Of a stretch of 64,000 bases of DNA, positions 1 to 11,669 are shown one piece after another (the first letter of the stretch is position 1; the number at the start of each line of letters is the position of its first letter). This DNA comes from Chrysomallon squamiferum (lineage: Eukaryota; Mollusca; Gastropoda; Neomphalida; Peltospiridae). The stretch lies in assembly GCA_012295275.1 (NCBI GenBank), contig CM022671.1, forward strand, positions 20,949,822-21,013,821, read 5' to 3'. Below the pieces are notes generated by a model. That model made no database searches, was not told where the DNA came from, and saw only the letters and a list, made by a program, of their open reading frames with translations. The translations under genes were made by a program, and so were the position numbers.

Positions 1-1640
1 TATGAAATGAGAAAAAAGCACAAACATTAAGGAATCCAGAGAACATTCACTGAGTAAGCTACACACACTAAATCTTTTTTTCAAGGTTTATTAAGTATAT
101 CAAAACGAAATGAATATTCTGAAAATCAGTTTTTCGAAATTATCTGTTTAAGACAGACTAAACAGAGAGGTTTATAATACTCCTTTTCTTCTTAATAAGA
201 TGTCGTTGTCAAAAATATTCCTTATAACTGCAAGTTAAAGCAACGAACCTTCATAGTTTTTAAAACTTTATTAAAGAAAGAAGAAATTGAATACTACGCT
301 AAAAAAACAAAATTAAAAAAAAAAAAAAAAAAACAAATCACCTCTAAGAAGAACTGTTAAAGCTAAAATACGAAAGGTGAATTGACTAAAACGTAAAGGT
401 TATGGTTGTTGAATTATGAACGTTAATCTGACTAAATCGCGAATGTTAACATGTCTAATGAAGAACGATATTTGGGAAAATCTCAAGAGACTAAACCATG
501 AACTTTTCTTCATTAAATTGCGCAGACTGTCGTGTCTACATCACGTATCTTAGATTGACTAATACATGATCGTCGGATTGTATGTTTCATTTACTGCGTA
601 CTTTAGACCAAAATTAAAGTATTACTTAACATAACGGATAGTATATTTGGTTGTTTTACAAATATACTCAGTAGATTAATATATATTTTTTATAATTAAG
701 TTTATAAATTAAAAAAAGACAATGAGCGTGTCTGTCTATATGTGTATGCTTATGTTTGTCTGTGTGCATTTATTAAAAAATAGGCCAAAATTAAAAGAAA
801 AATTATTTGAAACTGTTGTTACAAATAAGCGTACACGTAATGACGGAAGATTAATAAAATAATGTATACAGTTAAAAATTTGAGAACGAAAGAGGAAGAA
901 GAAGCATTATAAAAGTTTTTTTGTCTAATTATGTAAGTGTGGAATGAGAGATAAACATGTGTGTCTTTCATGTGAGGAGATGTCTAAGTGGGTTAAAATA
1001 GTTCACAAGAAAAAGAAAAAAGAAAATGAAAGCTAATCATTCGAAAACTCGAAGTATACCTGTTACATAAAAGAAACGCGATATTGCGACAGGGTTCTAA
1101 ACAGGGGCTTCACGCGGAGTTGTGATTCTAATGAAATCCGATGTCTAACGACAAAGAAGCCGTAACCTTTTAGACTTGTCACTGGCGAGCATACAAAAAC
1201 AATCAGAATTTTCGACAGCATCTAACAGCCAACGGCGCAGCTGTCATCCCCACGGTTAACCAAAAAAAAATGTTGACGAAGGAAGAAGAAGAAGAAGAAG
1301 AAGAAGAAAAAGAAAAATGGATCCGATAAACAACAGCATTACAATTATAAAAGCCACTTATTTTTCAAAACGTCTCAAAGAGACATCATCTCTCAACGTG
1401 AGGCGGCTTCAAAATGGCTGACTTAAAAGGATGTCCGACTGAGAAACGTGTGTGAATTTCCTCATTAATGTAGCGTGCTCGCTGTGCACGTCGGTGTTGT
1501 CGCAGTTCGTTAAAGTTCGTTTCGTCCAATCGTTAGTTACTTCTTTGTAGGTGAATTAAAAAAATATGTGCATGTCTACACAGTATTTTTATGAGTTCTT
1601 TCACATATGTAGTTCTGTATAAAAACATATTTATATGGTA
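1..1640. other. Gene-free AT-rich sequence with two more complex GC-rich blocks
   Basis: No coding feature is supported. Complex, less AT-rich blocks occur at about 1080-1260 and 1390-1530, separated by a short (GAA)n tract (about 1285-1310). Neither shows a recognisable exon, RNA gene or element. Confidence 0.6.
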
Positions 1641-1698
1641 GTATTGTTATATGTTGTATGTACGTATTAATATAGTGGTGTGTATAAATATTATAGTG

Positions 1699-1760
<62 letters not shown>

Positions 1761-2420
1761 CTTGTTAGTTTTGCTATGTCTTTTATATGTTTATATATTG
1801 GTTTTTTACGTTCTGTATGTACATGTACATTACTATTGTTATGTTACACATGTGTATTAGTATTATTATGTGATGTATGTGTATTATTGTGTTATGTATA
1901 TATATATATATATTAGTACTGATATGTGTTTTATTGGTATTATATTAGCACTGGTACGATGTAAATAACTGTAACATATATATTTGTATAGTAATATTGT
2001 AATGTGTCGTATATGTTATATTAATATTATTAAGTGTCGTATGTTTTTTTTACATCTGTATTGTATATGTTATGATTTATTTATTCTTTTTTTTTGCTAT
2101 TTTTATATGTCGTATGTATGTGAACTTTTTTTATTTAAGTTGTGACTCGTCTGTTTACCTGCATTAGTATTGTTTTGTGTCGTGTTTCTATGAATATTAA
2201 TATTGTTATGTGTATGTATGTATATTAGTACTATTGTGCTTTGTGTTTGTATATTAACATATCTGCAATTTCTTTTGTATAAAATACTGAGTATTTTCAT
2301 ATTTGTACATACTTGTCTATGAATTTTTATATATATATTTTTTTTCTCTCTCTCTCTCTTATTGTTACTCTGTTGTAAATATAAAATTATTCAGTATTTT
2401 GGTACATATATTTGATCTCT
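1641..2420. repeat. TA/TG-rich low-complexity tract with (TG)n(AT)n microsatellite
   Basis: A perfect (TG)n-(AT)n array at about 1700-1759 sits in a tract of TATG/TATT-like decayed repeats. The small open frames here (poly Ile/Tyr/Val) are repeat artefacts. Confidence 0.85.
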
Positions 2421-2959
2421 CAAATCTTCCAATATAAATTATAAACGCTCCTGGATAATGAAGAATGGGGAAAAAAAGGAAAAGAAAGTAAAAATTACAT
2501 ATTATTAAGAAATTATCATAAGACGACAGCAACTTCCTCAATAAAGAAATAAAAACAATACATACGCAATAACTGAATACAAGCGACTTCTCTGAGATTA
2601 CATATGTACAAAATATTTCCTTTCAAAGATCTGCTGAAACTCAGAAGAAAGAACAAAAATGCCCACATGTTTGTGTTTAATTATCACAGCAGAAGAAAAT
2701 GTTTCGTTGTTAACAAGGTGTCAGATGATTAAATTGACAATTAAGTTAATCTGACTCAATGTCATTTGTTGTAATTACCTCGGTGATTGCCAGGAAATGT
2801 TTACATCGCTTTCAGTGAAATTTAATAGCAGCAATCAAATGTACAAATCTAATTTCAAGTTGTTATTGTTTTAGGTTCATTTTGATTTGTGTTGGATTGA
2901 GTTAAGCTTTGTTTTCTTCTTGTGTGTGTTTGGTTTTTTCATTTTATTTCCATGTTTAT

Positions 2960-2966
2960 TTGAATT

Positions 2967-2997
<31 letters not shown>

Positions 2998-3351
2998 CTT
3001 TTTATTTATTTATTTTACTTTTTTCTTCTTCTTTTTGTTTATTTATTTGATTTGGTATTTATTAACTTTTAAATTTATTTATTTATTTATTTGTGGTTGT
3101 TGTTGTTCTTCTTCTTCTGTTATTTTTCTTTATTAATATAATTTTAGTTGTGATAGTTTTAAATTATGTTAAAGGATAAAGAAAGAAAACCAAATAGATA
3201 TCTACAAAAAAACTAGCAAATAAATGAACAATATCAATTACATAAATAAATGAAAAGAATGCATTTAATATAGTTAGCAAGTAAGTAAATAAATAAATAA
3301 ATATATAAATAAAATAAATATATAAATAAATAAGTAAATAAATAAATGAAC

Positions 3352-3446
<95 letters not shown>

Positions 3447-3540
3447 ATAAATCAAACAAAAATAATAAATAAATAACTAAATAAACAAACAGGTAAATAA
3501 GTAACAAATAAACAAACAAACCAAAAAAAATTATTTAAAT
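2960..3540. repeat. TTTA-rich tract and (GA)n microsatellite
   Basis: TTTA repeats (about 2966-3090) and AAAT repeats (3285-3350) flank a perfect (AG)44 run at 3355-3442. No coding potential apart from repeat-derived Ser-Leu and Glu-Arg frames. Confidence 0.9.
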
Positions 3541-3549
3541 ATTCAGGTC

Positions 3550-3930
3550 TCATGAGTGAGTTTTCAGAAGTGTGTACCGCAGCATGGGGTATCTTCCACA
3601 AGCTTTTAGCGTCGCTTTCCTGGAATTTAGCGCGCCACTGAGTCGCGATAACTTAAAGATTGCAAGAACTTCATTTCCTGAACTTTCAGTCGTCTGGTAT
3701 CCTGAACAGATGGCTAGCAGGACGACAATTAGCGACACTGGCAGCTACGTCGCTTCCTCTTAAAATGGAAATCCCCGGAAGTCGCTGTTGATCAATATAA
3801 CGTGGGCTCTCGTTTAGCAGACTTCCATGTTTGAAAGAAAAGCATGATCAGGAAGACGACGTGCCATGAGCTTAATTACCTAATAATTATCTACAGCCAC
3901 ACAGCCATCTTTATTACAGAATATATATAT
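3550..3930. other. Complex GC-richer island, unknown function
   Basis: About 350 bases of non-repetitive sequence, richer in G+C than its surroundings, between a (GA)n array and the MITE. Short frames are open on both strands (about 62 codons), but neither encodes anything I recognise and no convincing splice sites bound them. The edge contains TAATTACCTAATAATTAT, with homeodomain-type TAAT cores. Candidate conserved non-coding element or unique spacer. Confidence 0.35.
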
Positions 3931-3941
3931 ATATATATATA

Positions 3942-4168
3942 TACAGGGCGGCCCAGATGTAACCGAACCCGAAAGCTCAATCGATGATCACTGATTTCAA
4001 GTCTGCTTCACGAAATACCGAATCAACCATTGAACGATGTCATCACTGTATTACAAATAATGGTTTGCATTTTGAACATTTGCTGTAACTATATGAAATA
4101 AAATTTGTTTCATTTAACTGTAACTTTTCATAACAATTCAGGTTCGGTTACATCTGGGCCACCCTGTA
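3942..4168. mobile_element. 227-bp mariner-type MITE with 32-bp terminal inverted repeats
   Basis: The ends 3942-3973 and 4137-4168 are inverted repeats of 32 bases with two mismatches, starting TACAGGG[C/T]GGCCCAGATG. The element is bordered by TA-rich (AT)n sequence, compatible with TA target-site duplication. A CAGGGTGGCCCA-like end is typical of IS630/Tc1/mariner elements. Just inside the right end, the plus strand reads like the very C-terminus of a mariner transposase (CITNNGLHFEHL then stop). This suggests an internally deleted derivative rather than an unrelated MITE. Confidence 0.85.
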
Positions 4169-5044
4169 TATATAATTTCGTTTTTAAGCCTTTTTTTTTT
4201 AACACGCAGCGGTGCCACAGTTTAATAATCTTTCACTCATCTAGATACCGCCATCTTGCCTCGATTATCGTCATATCTGCTGAAGATCAGCTTTTTTTTT
4301 TTTTTTTTTTTTCTTTTTGTGGAGCTTTAAAAACACGAACAGAATACTTGAAGTCTAACAATGAAGGCAGTCGTACGTTACAAATTATGCTAAGAAATAT
4401 CATTTTTCATTTATAAAAAATAAGATAATTTAGGCGATGTTGCTAAGAATACAGTTTCAGTAATATTTCTCGGTCCTTTTTTTTTTTTTTTTTTTTATTT
4501 TTTTTTTTTTTTTTTTGGCTTGAATTATATAAAATATCAGTTTATTAATGTCACTTTTTTTTTCATTTATAATAGGTAACAATATTCATACTAGTTATTG
4601 TAGTTCTCTCGTTATCACCTGGATATCAACAAACCGTAGATAGTTCATTAACCTCTAATTAGATATTGCAAAAAATGTTTAACGAGACGTCAGATCCTTT
4701 TTATATTGACAAGATCAGATGGAAGTCATGTGATTTTACAATAAGACCAAGAGAAAGGAAACTTGACGCGGCAGCTCATAGGTTATTCCTACTGATCACA
4801 TGTTGTGTGAACTTCCCGACAGACTGAAAAAAACAAGCAGATCTTAATGAATTTCAGAAATTGTAGCTTGTGACCTTTTGTTCATCACACTTTCTCACCA
4901 TTAAATTGTGGTTCCATTTAGGGTATGAAGAATTCTCTTAATATAACGACTGTCCATTCTAATGATGTGAGGACATTTCTGACATAATTCGTTGTAAAAC
5001 GAGAGAGGATGATAAAAGTAAAGAAAAAGAAGCGTTATCACAAT
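4169..5044. other. Gene-free AT-rich spacer with poly-T runs
   Basis: Homopolymer T runs at about 4291-4311 and 4477-4517, otherwise unremarkable single-copy-looking sequence. No gene, RNA or element is seen. Confidence 0.6.
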
Positions 5045-5185
<141 letters not shown>

Positions 5186-5199
5186 GAAACAGGTTTTCA

Positions 5200-5900
5200 C
5201 GCTCCGTAACAATTTATTTTCTATTTTGAGGAGTAATTATCTCACATCATACGCTCAAAGGCAAATTGCAAACTAGCTAAACTTTGCTACTAAAGTACAT
5301 TTACCACGATGAAACAGTCAAGTCACTAACCTTACTGTGTCAATAGCACATATATTACGACCTGCATAACGGATTCTCTTTAAGTAACACAACGACCATT
5401 ATCAACCATTACAGCAATCTCACAGCAGAGAAACTGTACAATTCAAGAAACAATTACCCTTGCTGGTGATCCTAGGTTAATCTGCTGTGTTCAGACTGAC
5501 CGCTAAAGTCAATTCATCTTGATGGCAGGATTTCAAGACACTTCCTATCTTTAAAACGTCCTGAACGTCACTTCTGTCGTAATTCAGATAATAAGATTGC
5601 ACTTCTTAACCTCCGTTCCAAAGCGTTTACAAAGCAAAGAACGTTTGTGGCTTTGGATCCCTTTCTTCGGAGTTTGGATGGGCACGGTACATATCTTGAT
5701 GGCTAAAATCAAAGACTCGAACGTATGGCACCCATTCACCTGCACCCCGGTAGTGTCCGTTCGGCTATCAAGACAACCTTGAAAAAAGTTGCTCAGTAAC
5801 CGAGAGTAATCATAGCTTCCCCCGAAGCACGCCGTTCTTTCGTCTTTCGTTATTTTTGCGTGATTCTTTTTTTTTAAATTTTTTTATGGGAAACCTGGCT
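5200..5900. other. Complex island without a recognisable gene
   Basis: Mostly non-repetitive sequence of moderate GC. A 61-codon frame at 5597-5782 looks less repeat-like than its neighbours but resembles no family I know and lacks clear splice context. Left unassigned. Confidence 0.4.
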
Positions 5901-5939
5901 CTGGCAAGTATGTAGTTTAGGATTTTGAATATTCTCTGT

Positions 5940-6060
5940 CTGAAACAGATATATCTATATATATGTATGCATGGATATATGTATGTGTGTGTGCATGTAT
6001 TTATGTATGTATGTATATATGTATGTATGTATGTATGTATGAAAGTAAGTACGTATCTAT
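5940..6060 (+). repeat. Imperfect (TATG)n tract
   Basis: Decayed TATG/TATA repeats. A second short TATG-like cluster lies at about 6140-6180. Confidence 0.85.
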
Positions 6061-6794
6061 CTATAAAGTTATTTATAATTATATATATAATGTCTGTGTG
6101 TATATATCTACGCTAGTACAAATGAATACCTCATTTGTCATTCGCGTGTATATGTATGTATGCATGAAAGCAAGTACGTATGTCCTTACAAACATATCTA
6201 TAAAAATAAATATAATTATATATAACTTTTATGGCATTAGCTTTTATTATATTTTGTAGGAAAATGTGCCTGACTTAATCATATTTTTTTTTTTTTTTTA
6301 CTCATTCCGTTTTTAAGCAAATACCATCCATCTTAAAATCCAATTATTTCACATGCCAGAAGTTTATGAGGTTTCAAATGATTAACACCTCACGATCAAA
6401 TCGTAAACATTCCCACACAGTGCGAGAGTCGAAGACTGTACCAACCTGAGACAATGTAACTGACGTCAGAATTCTTCACACTGTAACTGTAAAAAAGAAC
6501 GTATCATTCCGACACATTTAATTTCATCACTTGTTGTAATAAGAAAAAGACGAAGAAGACAAAGAAGAATGTTTGGATTTTTTATTTCTTCTCCTTATGG
6601 AGATTTTTTCAAATAAATCTCTTTTTTCTTTTTTATTTTCTTCTGTTCATAATTATATATGAATGTATTTTCATCTCTATCTGTAAATGTATTCATCGCT
6701 CTACCTGCTATCGATCTATCTGTTTTCTATCTAACTTTCCTTCTTTCTTTCTTTTTTCTTTCTATTTCTTTTTCTTTCTGTATATCTATTTATG

Positions 6795-6895
<101 letters not shown>

Positions 6896-6959
6896 GTGCC
6901 TATCTACTTATCCCATTCAAACACAGTTTTTCTCTTTCTACCTCATTTTGTGACTGTAT

Positions 6960-7405
6960 GAAGAACGGAATTATTATTGTGCTTTACAGAAATAATAGCA
7001 AACAAATCCAACTTTGAAATTCTAAGCTACAGTTAATAATTCAAAAGTACGATAAAAGAGAAAAGGTCATGATATGTATTCTTTTCACTTGGCTCGAAAA
7101 TTAATTCTAATCCTGGTCTCCAAAGACCTGAATGTTTAACAGTTCCTCGTCGTAGTTTTATAATTATAGTTTTTATTGATTGTCACGCGTTTCTTCTATA
7201 ATCAGGGAATAAAGTAAGAAATCCCCTGCAGTGGTTTTTTTGTATTTAATAGCAATAAGGCGCTTTTTACATGCACCTTTCCATAGATAGGAAAACAGAC
7301 AAACTAGTCGTAGAGACTGTTCTCAACAGACCTATTTAAAATAGTTCCGTCATTTTCTTACCTTAGTCTCTGGTCTAATGTCCAGTGGGTCTGTTATTTA
7401 ATTCT

Positions 7406-7460
<55 letters not shown>

Positions 7461-8650
7461 AATTATTAAAATTAAAAAACTATTCAGACAATTACTATCT
7501 ATTGTTTACGGTTGAACGCGTCAGTTAGTGTGTATAAGAGAGTATGTATGTGTATGCATAATTATGTGTGTTTGCGTATACGTTTGATTAGTTACATGTT
7601 TATGTTATGTTTATGTTATGCACCATCTCTGCTCGATGACAGCCCAGCGCGATCCATCAACAGTAAAATACGAATACGTATACATGTATATTTGTGTATG
7701 TACGAACTAATTTTACAATGAAAAAAATCAAAATTACACTACATAAAAAAAAAATATATATATATATATATATAAATAAATATTTATTATTGTTTTTACC
7801 TTCTTCTTTTTTAAATACATAAATTACATTACTTTTTCTTTCGCAGGCTCTAAACAAAAATTCTGAATTAATCATTAAACTAATATTCTTTTTACCCTTT
7901 TTGTCGAAAACAAAGTTATTTAATTAATGATGCAGAAAAGCCTGGCGTTTAATAATTACTGAAAACAAAAGATGTTGTTTATTATAAACCTGCATGGTGT
8001 TCTTTGTTTTAAAATAAAATTAAAACAAAAATTAAACCGACAAATGTTTTAAAAAGAAAGATACGTTACTTTTAATAATACCTTATCGACTTTAATTTCT
8101 CTTTAATGCTACGCATTATTATTATTATACACAACAACATCAACATATAAATAAATACATAAATAATGAAAAAAAAAAAAAAAAAATTGTTTAAAAAAAA
8201 GTAAAAAAGAAGGCGGCGCAAACAATAAAAAGAAAAAGAAAAAGAAATAGAAAACTAAAGAGAACAGGTGAAAAAAAAAGAAACAAATCAAAAATGAAAA
8301 ATGACGGAGTAAAAAAATTTAAAAAATGACATTACAACTAAGCCATAGTATGTGTGGGCGGCCAGGTGTGTCTGTTTGCACCAGCCTACGATTCTGAGGA
8401 GGCAAAAGAGAAGCTTGTGGTCAAGATTACTCATAATACTGAAAGAAAATCAGAACGGGTTCCTTTACTAATTAATACTAATACTTTAAAGAAGATTCAT
8501 ATTTATACCCGTACACAGATCACATGTATTTAGATTATTATTACTACCATGATTACAAAAATAATGAGTAATTCAAAACTGACTGGGTCTAAATATCCCT
8601 GGGCCTGTTACCACCGAGAGAGAAGGAAATATAATCACGTTGGAGAAGGA
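6960..8650. other. Gene-free AT-rich DNA with short AAT/AAAT repeats
   Basis: (ATA)n/(AAAT)n at about 7406-7461, an AT run at about 7750-7775 and A-rich tracts at 8167-8290. No coding feature is supported. Confidence 0.7.
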
Positions 8651-8652
8651 AA

Positions 8653-8897
8653 TATAATGTTGATGTTGTCGTAACTATTTCAGAGTTGTTGAGTGTAGGT
8701 TCGTTTTACTTTTTGTGTTGTTTATATCTGTTTGTCCTGATGTATATGCGTGTGTGTTTGTTTTCCAACCTAACTATAATGTTGATGTTGTCGTAATTAT
8801 ATCAGGGTTGCTGAGTGAAGGTTCGTTTTAATTTTTGTGTTCTTGTTTATATCTGTTTGTCCTGATGTATATATGTGTGTTTGTTTTCCAACCTAAC
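8653..8897. repeat. Tandem duplication, two copies of a 122-bp unit
   Basis: Copy 1 (8653-8774) and copy 2 (8775-8897) both start TATAATGTTGATGTTGTCG and end TTTTCCAACCTAAC, with roughly ten differences. No ORF is shared. A short direct repeat (AGAAGGAAATATAAT) occurs twice just upstream. Confidence 0.85.
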
Positions 8898-10300
8898 TCT
8901 TGCCCACCATCTAGTCTTACTGTTGTACTAGCATATTTGCGTATGTGTGCGTATGAATTTGAGCGAGTGTATCTTGTTTTATTAACAACGCCTCCAAGGA
9001 ATTAAAAAAAAATTAATAATAAAATAAACTTGTATTTGTATTACCGTCAAATGTAATTATCTTTCGTTTTATTATTATTATTATTATTTTTTTTTTTTTT
9101 TTTTTTTTTTATTATTATTATTATTTTGTTGTTAATATTATGTTGCTTAATAGGGCTGTCCTATTTTAGGAAAAAAGTATTTATCTAGTAATTTTTTGAT
9201 TGATCTTTTTTATTTTTTATCTTTTTGTTACATATTTATTTATTTGTTTATTTGTTTATTATTTTTTTTTTTTTTTTTATTATTATTATTATTTTTTTCA
9301 TAATTGTTTTATTTTTATTTATTTATTTTTTTTTTATTTGGTTTTGGTTTGGGGGGGTTTGGCAAGGTTTGTCTGCTTTCTAGATTACATTCCCTAAGAC
9401 ACGCATTCATACACGCGCGCACACACACACACACACACATATCATTTAATTATTTTCCTTTTCTTTCTAATTTACAGAATTTCTTAGACAAATGCTTCTT
9501 TTTTTTTTCTTTTTTCTTTTGTTTTTTTCTAATTAAAAAAGTTAATAATAATAAAATTTCTGATAAACTCACAAATAGAAAAATCATCTACATTTCAAAT
9601 ATCGCATGTACCATTATGGAACATTTATGTAAATGTAATTTATTTAATGGAATGCATTGCTTTCTTGTAAATTATTCACGCTCATTTTACGTACCATAAA
9701 ATCAGCACAGTGCGAGAAACAGTTAATAAATAAATTGGTCCTGGACGTAACAAAAATGTGCGCGCGACTGCAGAATTTCAAACGCACATACGACTGTTTA
9801 ACTAACCTACGATAAAATGAGATTTAGAAAATGTCATTGCTGATTTAAAAATCCATCTTACAAGCAAGCGTTTGATGCAGCTGAATACCCATCATTTGTT
9901 ATTCGCGTGTCAGACGTACTTTAACTCCAACTTCTAAAAGCTCTCTGTTTTCCGCACACGTTTCGCGAAAAGCATGAAAAGCTCTGTAAGAAACGTAACG
10001 TTTTGCGAAAACCGGGCGGGCTTCAACGCATGATACTTAAGTCCAACACTAAGCATTGTCTGAAACCTCCATGAAAATAATTTATACCTACAACCGTTCT
10101 CTAAAAACAACTCTGTGATTTCTAATCAGGAAGTATTTAGTTTTAGATTTACCGTACAGTTGGAAATCCATTTTTTTTTTTTTTTTTTTTTGTTAGACTT
10201 GAACAATGTCGCTAATGAGTGTGTTAAAGTTAATGTATATTGCTGTGCAAAGTGCTTGTTCTCAGTCTTCGATGGTTTAGAAATCAACGGTATTCATTAA
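8898..10300. other. Gene-free low-complexity region with a GC-richer block at about 9880-10060
   Basis: T-rich and TTA-rich tracts (9070-9330), a short (CA)n (9420-9440) and a more complex block at 9880-10060 containing the palindrome TTTCGCGAAA (9961-9970). No gene recognised. Confidence 0.6.
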
Positions 10301-10301
10301 T

Positions 10302-10468
10302 ATAGTAGTAGTAGTAGTAGTATTGGTGGTCGTTGGTGGTGGTAGTAGTAGTAGTAGTAGTAGCAGCTTTCGCTTGATGATGGCGGTGGTTGTAGTAGTT
10401 ATGGTAGATGCAATATCGGAGGTAATAAATATTGTAGTCATTGTAAGAGCAACTGCATTAGCAGAAGC

Positions 10469-10501
<33 letters not shown>

Positions 10502-10531
10502 TGTAGTAGTAGTAGTAGGAGGAGGAGGAGG
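10302..10531 (+). repeat. (TAG)n triplet arrays, interrupted
   Basis: TAG runs at about 10304-10321, 10343-10363 and 10468-10520, then (GAG)n. The 112-codon frame across it (poly Ser and poly Val) is a repeat artefact. Confidence 0.9.
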
Positions 10532-10534
10532 AGC

Positions 10535-11600
10535 AGGAGTAGCAGTAGAAATAGTTAGAGTATATTTCCTTCACACACATTATCTTTCTCTATTGCTGTT
10601 TCTAAATCCTGACGGCTTTCATTTTAATCGTAAAATAGAAAGAAATATATCGTCTTTATAACACTTTTAGTTACTGGTATCGCAAAATATAAACTAACTG
10701 TTTTTGTTTATTTCCTACCAAAAATAGTTAATCTCGGTGTAAATGGCAAATTTACCCATTCTGCGGTAGCATTCAGAACCAATACAATACTTAATTTATT
10801 TTGTTATGTTTACTCTTGATATTTTTGTTAATAAAACGAATTACATTTAATGGCAGGGTCAGTTTCTCCGATCCAACAAGAACCAGTTTATCATGGATAG
10901 CCTTTTAGAATAGTGATAATATTAATTATATAATATTTAGTTATTGGATTATTCATAATCTTTCCATTATTATACAAAAAAATAATAATAATAATAATAA
11001 TAAAAAATAAATTATATTTAATCATAGGATTAAAAATCTCCTCACTATGCCTAAATGACTATTTCCCAATCCAAACAGGTCGCCGCGGCTAGATTTATAA
11101 TATTTGTTATTATGTGTTATTCCTATATAGTATATTTACCAGTAAAGAGAGTTTTTCGTTTTAGACTATTTTCTTTTTTCTTTTTATAATATTGTCTATT
11201 AAAAACAATTACTTTCTTTTTGCTTATTTATTTTGCATGAATGTTTTGAGCGACAATCTACCTATATATATACTTTTATTATTATTACTCATCTGTTTTT
11301 ATTTTTATTGTCATATTTTGTCCTTTCCTTATTTCCAGTACTCAGTATTGTTTACTGCGGAAATGAAACATTATTATACATAAGAAATATTACTCGAACT
11401 TATTAAAAACATGCAGGGTATAATTATCTCTACTGAAAATCCCATTACCTATATTTGCAGCGACGAATAATATGACATTACTATCTAATCACCTTGATAT
11501 GTATATATATATATATAGCTATAATATAGCTAAATAAAGCATATACACACACACACAACCACACACACACACATGTACATACATACATGTACCTATATTC
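10535..11600. other. Gene-free AT-rich sequence
   Basis: No gene, RNA or element seen. Short AT and CA repeats at 11500-11570. Confidence 0.6.
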
Positions 11601-11605
11601 ATACA

Positions 11606-11606
11606 G

Positions 11607-11667
<61 letters not shown>
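11606..11667 (+). repeat. (GATA)n microsatellite
   Basis: About 15 tandem GATA/ATAG units, nearly perfect. Confidence 0.97.
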
Positions 11668-11669
11668 TT

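Noticed and set aside
3234-3519. Long Ser-Leu repeat open frames (also at 5009-5212, 6659-6961, 13470-13763, 17489-17716, 36373-36570, 61618-61899)
   Set aside because: They are translations of CT/GA microsatellites with no flanking coding sequence or splice logic.
10323-10661. 112-codon frame with poly-Ser and poly-Val
   Set aside because: Produced by TAG/GTA triplet repeats; no unique domain sequence.
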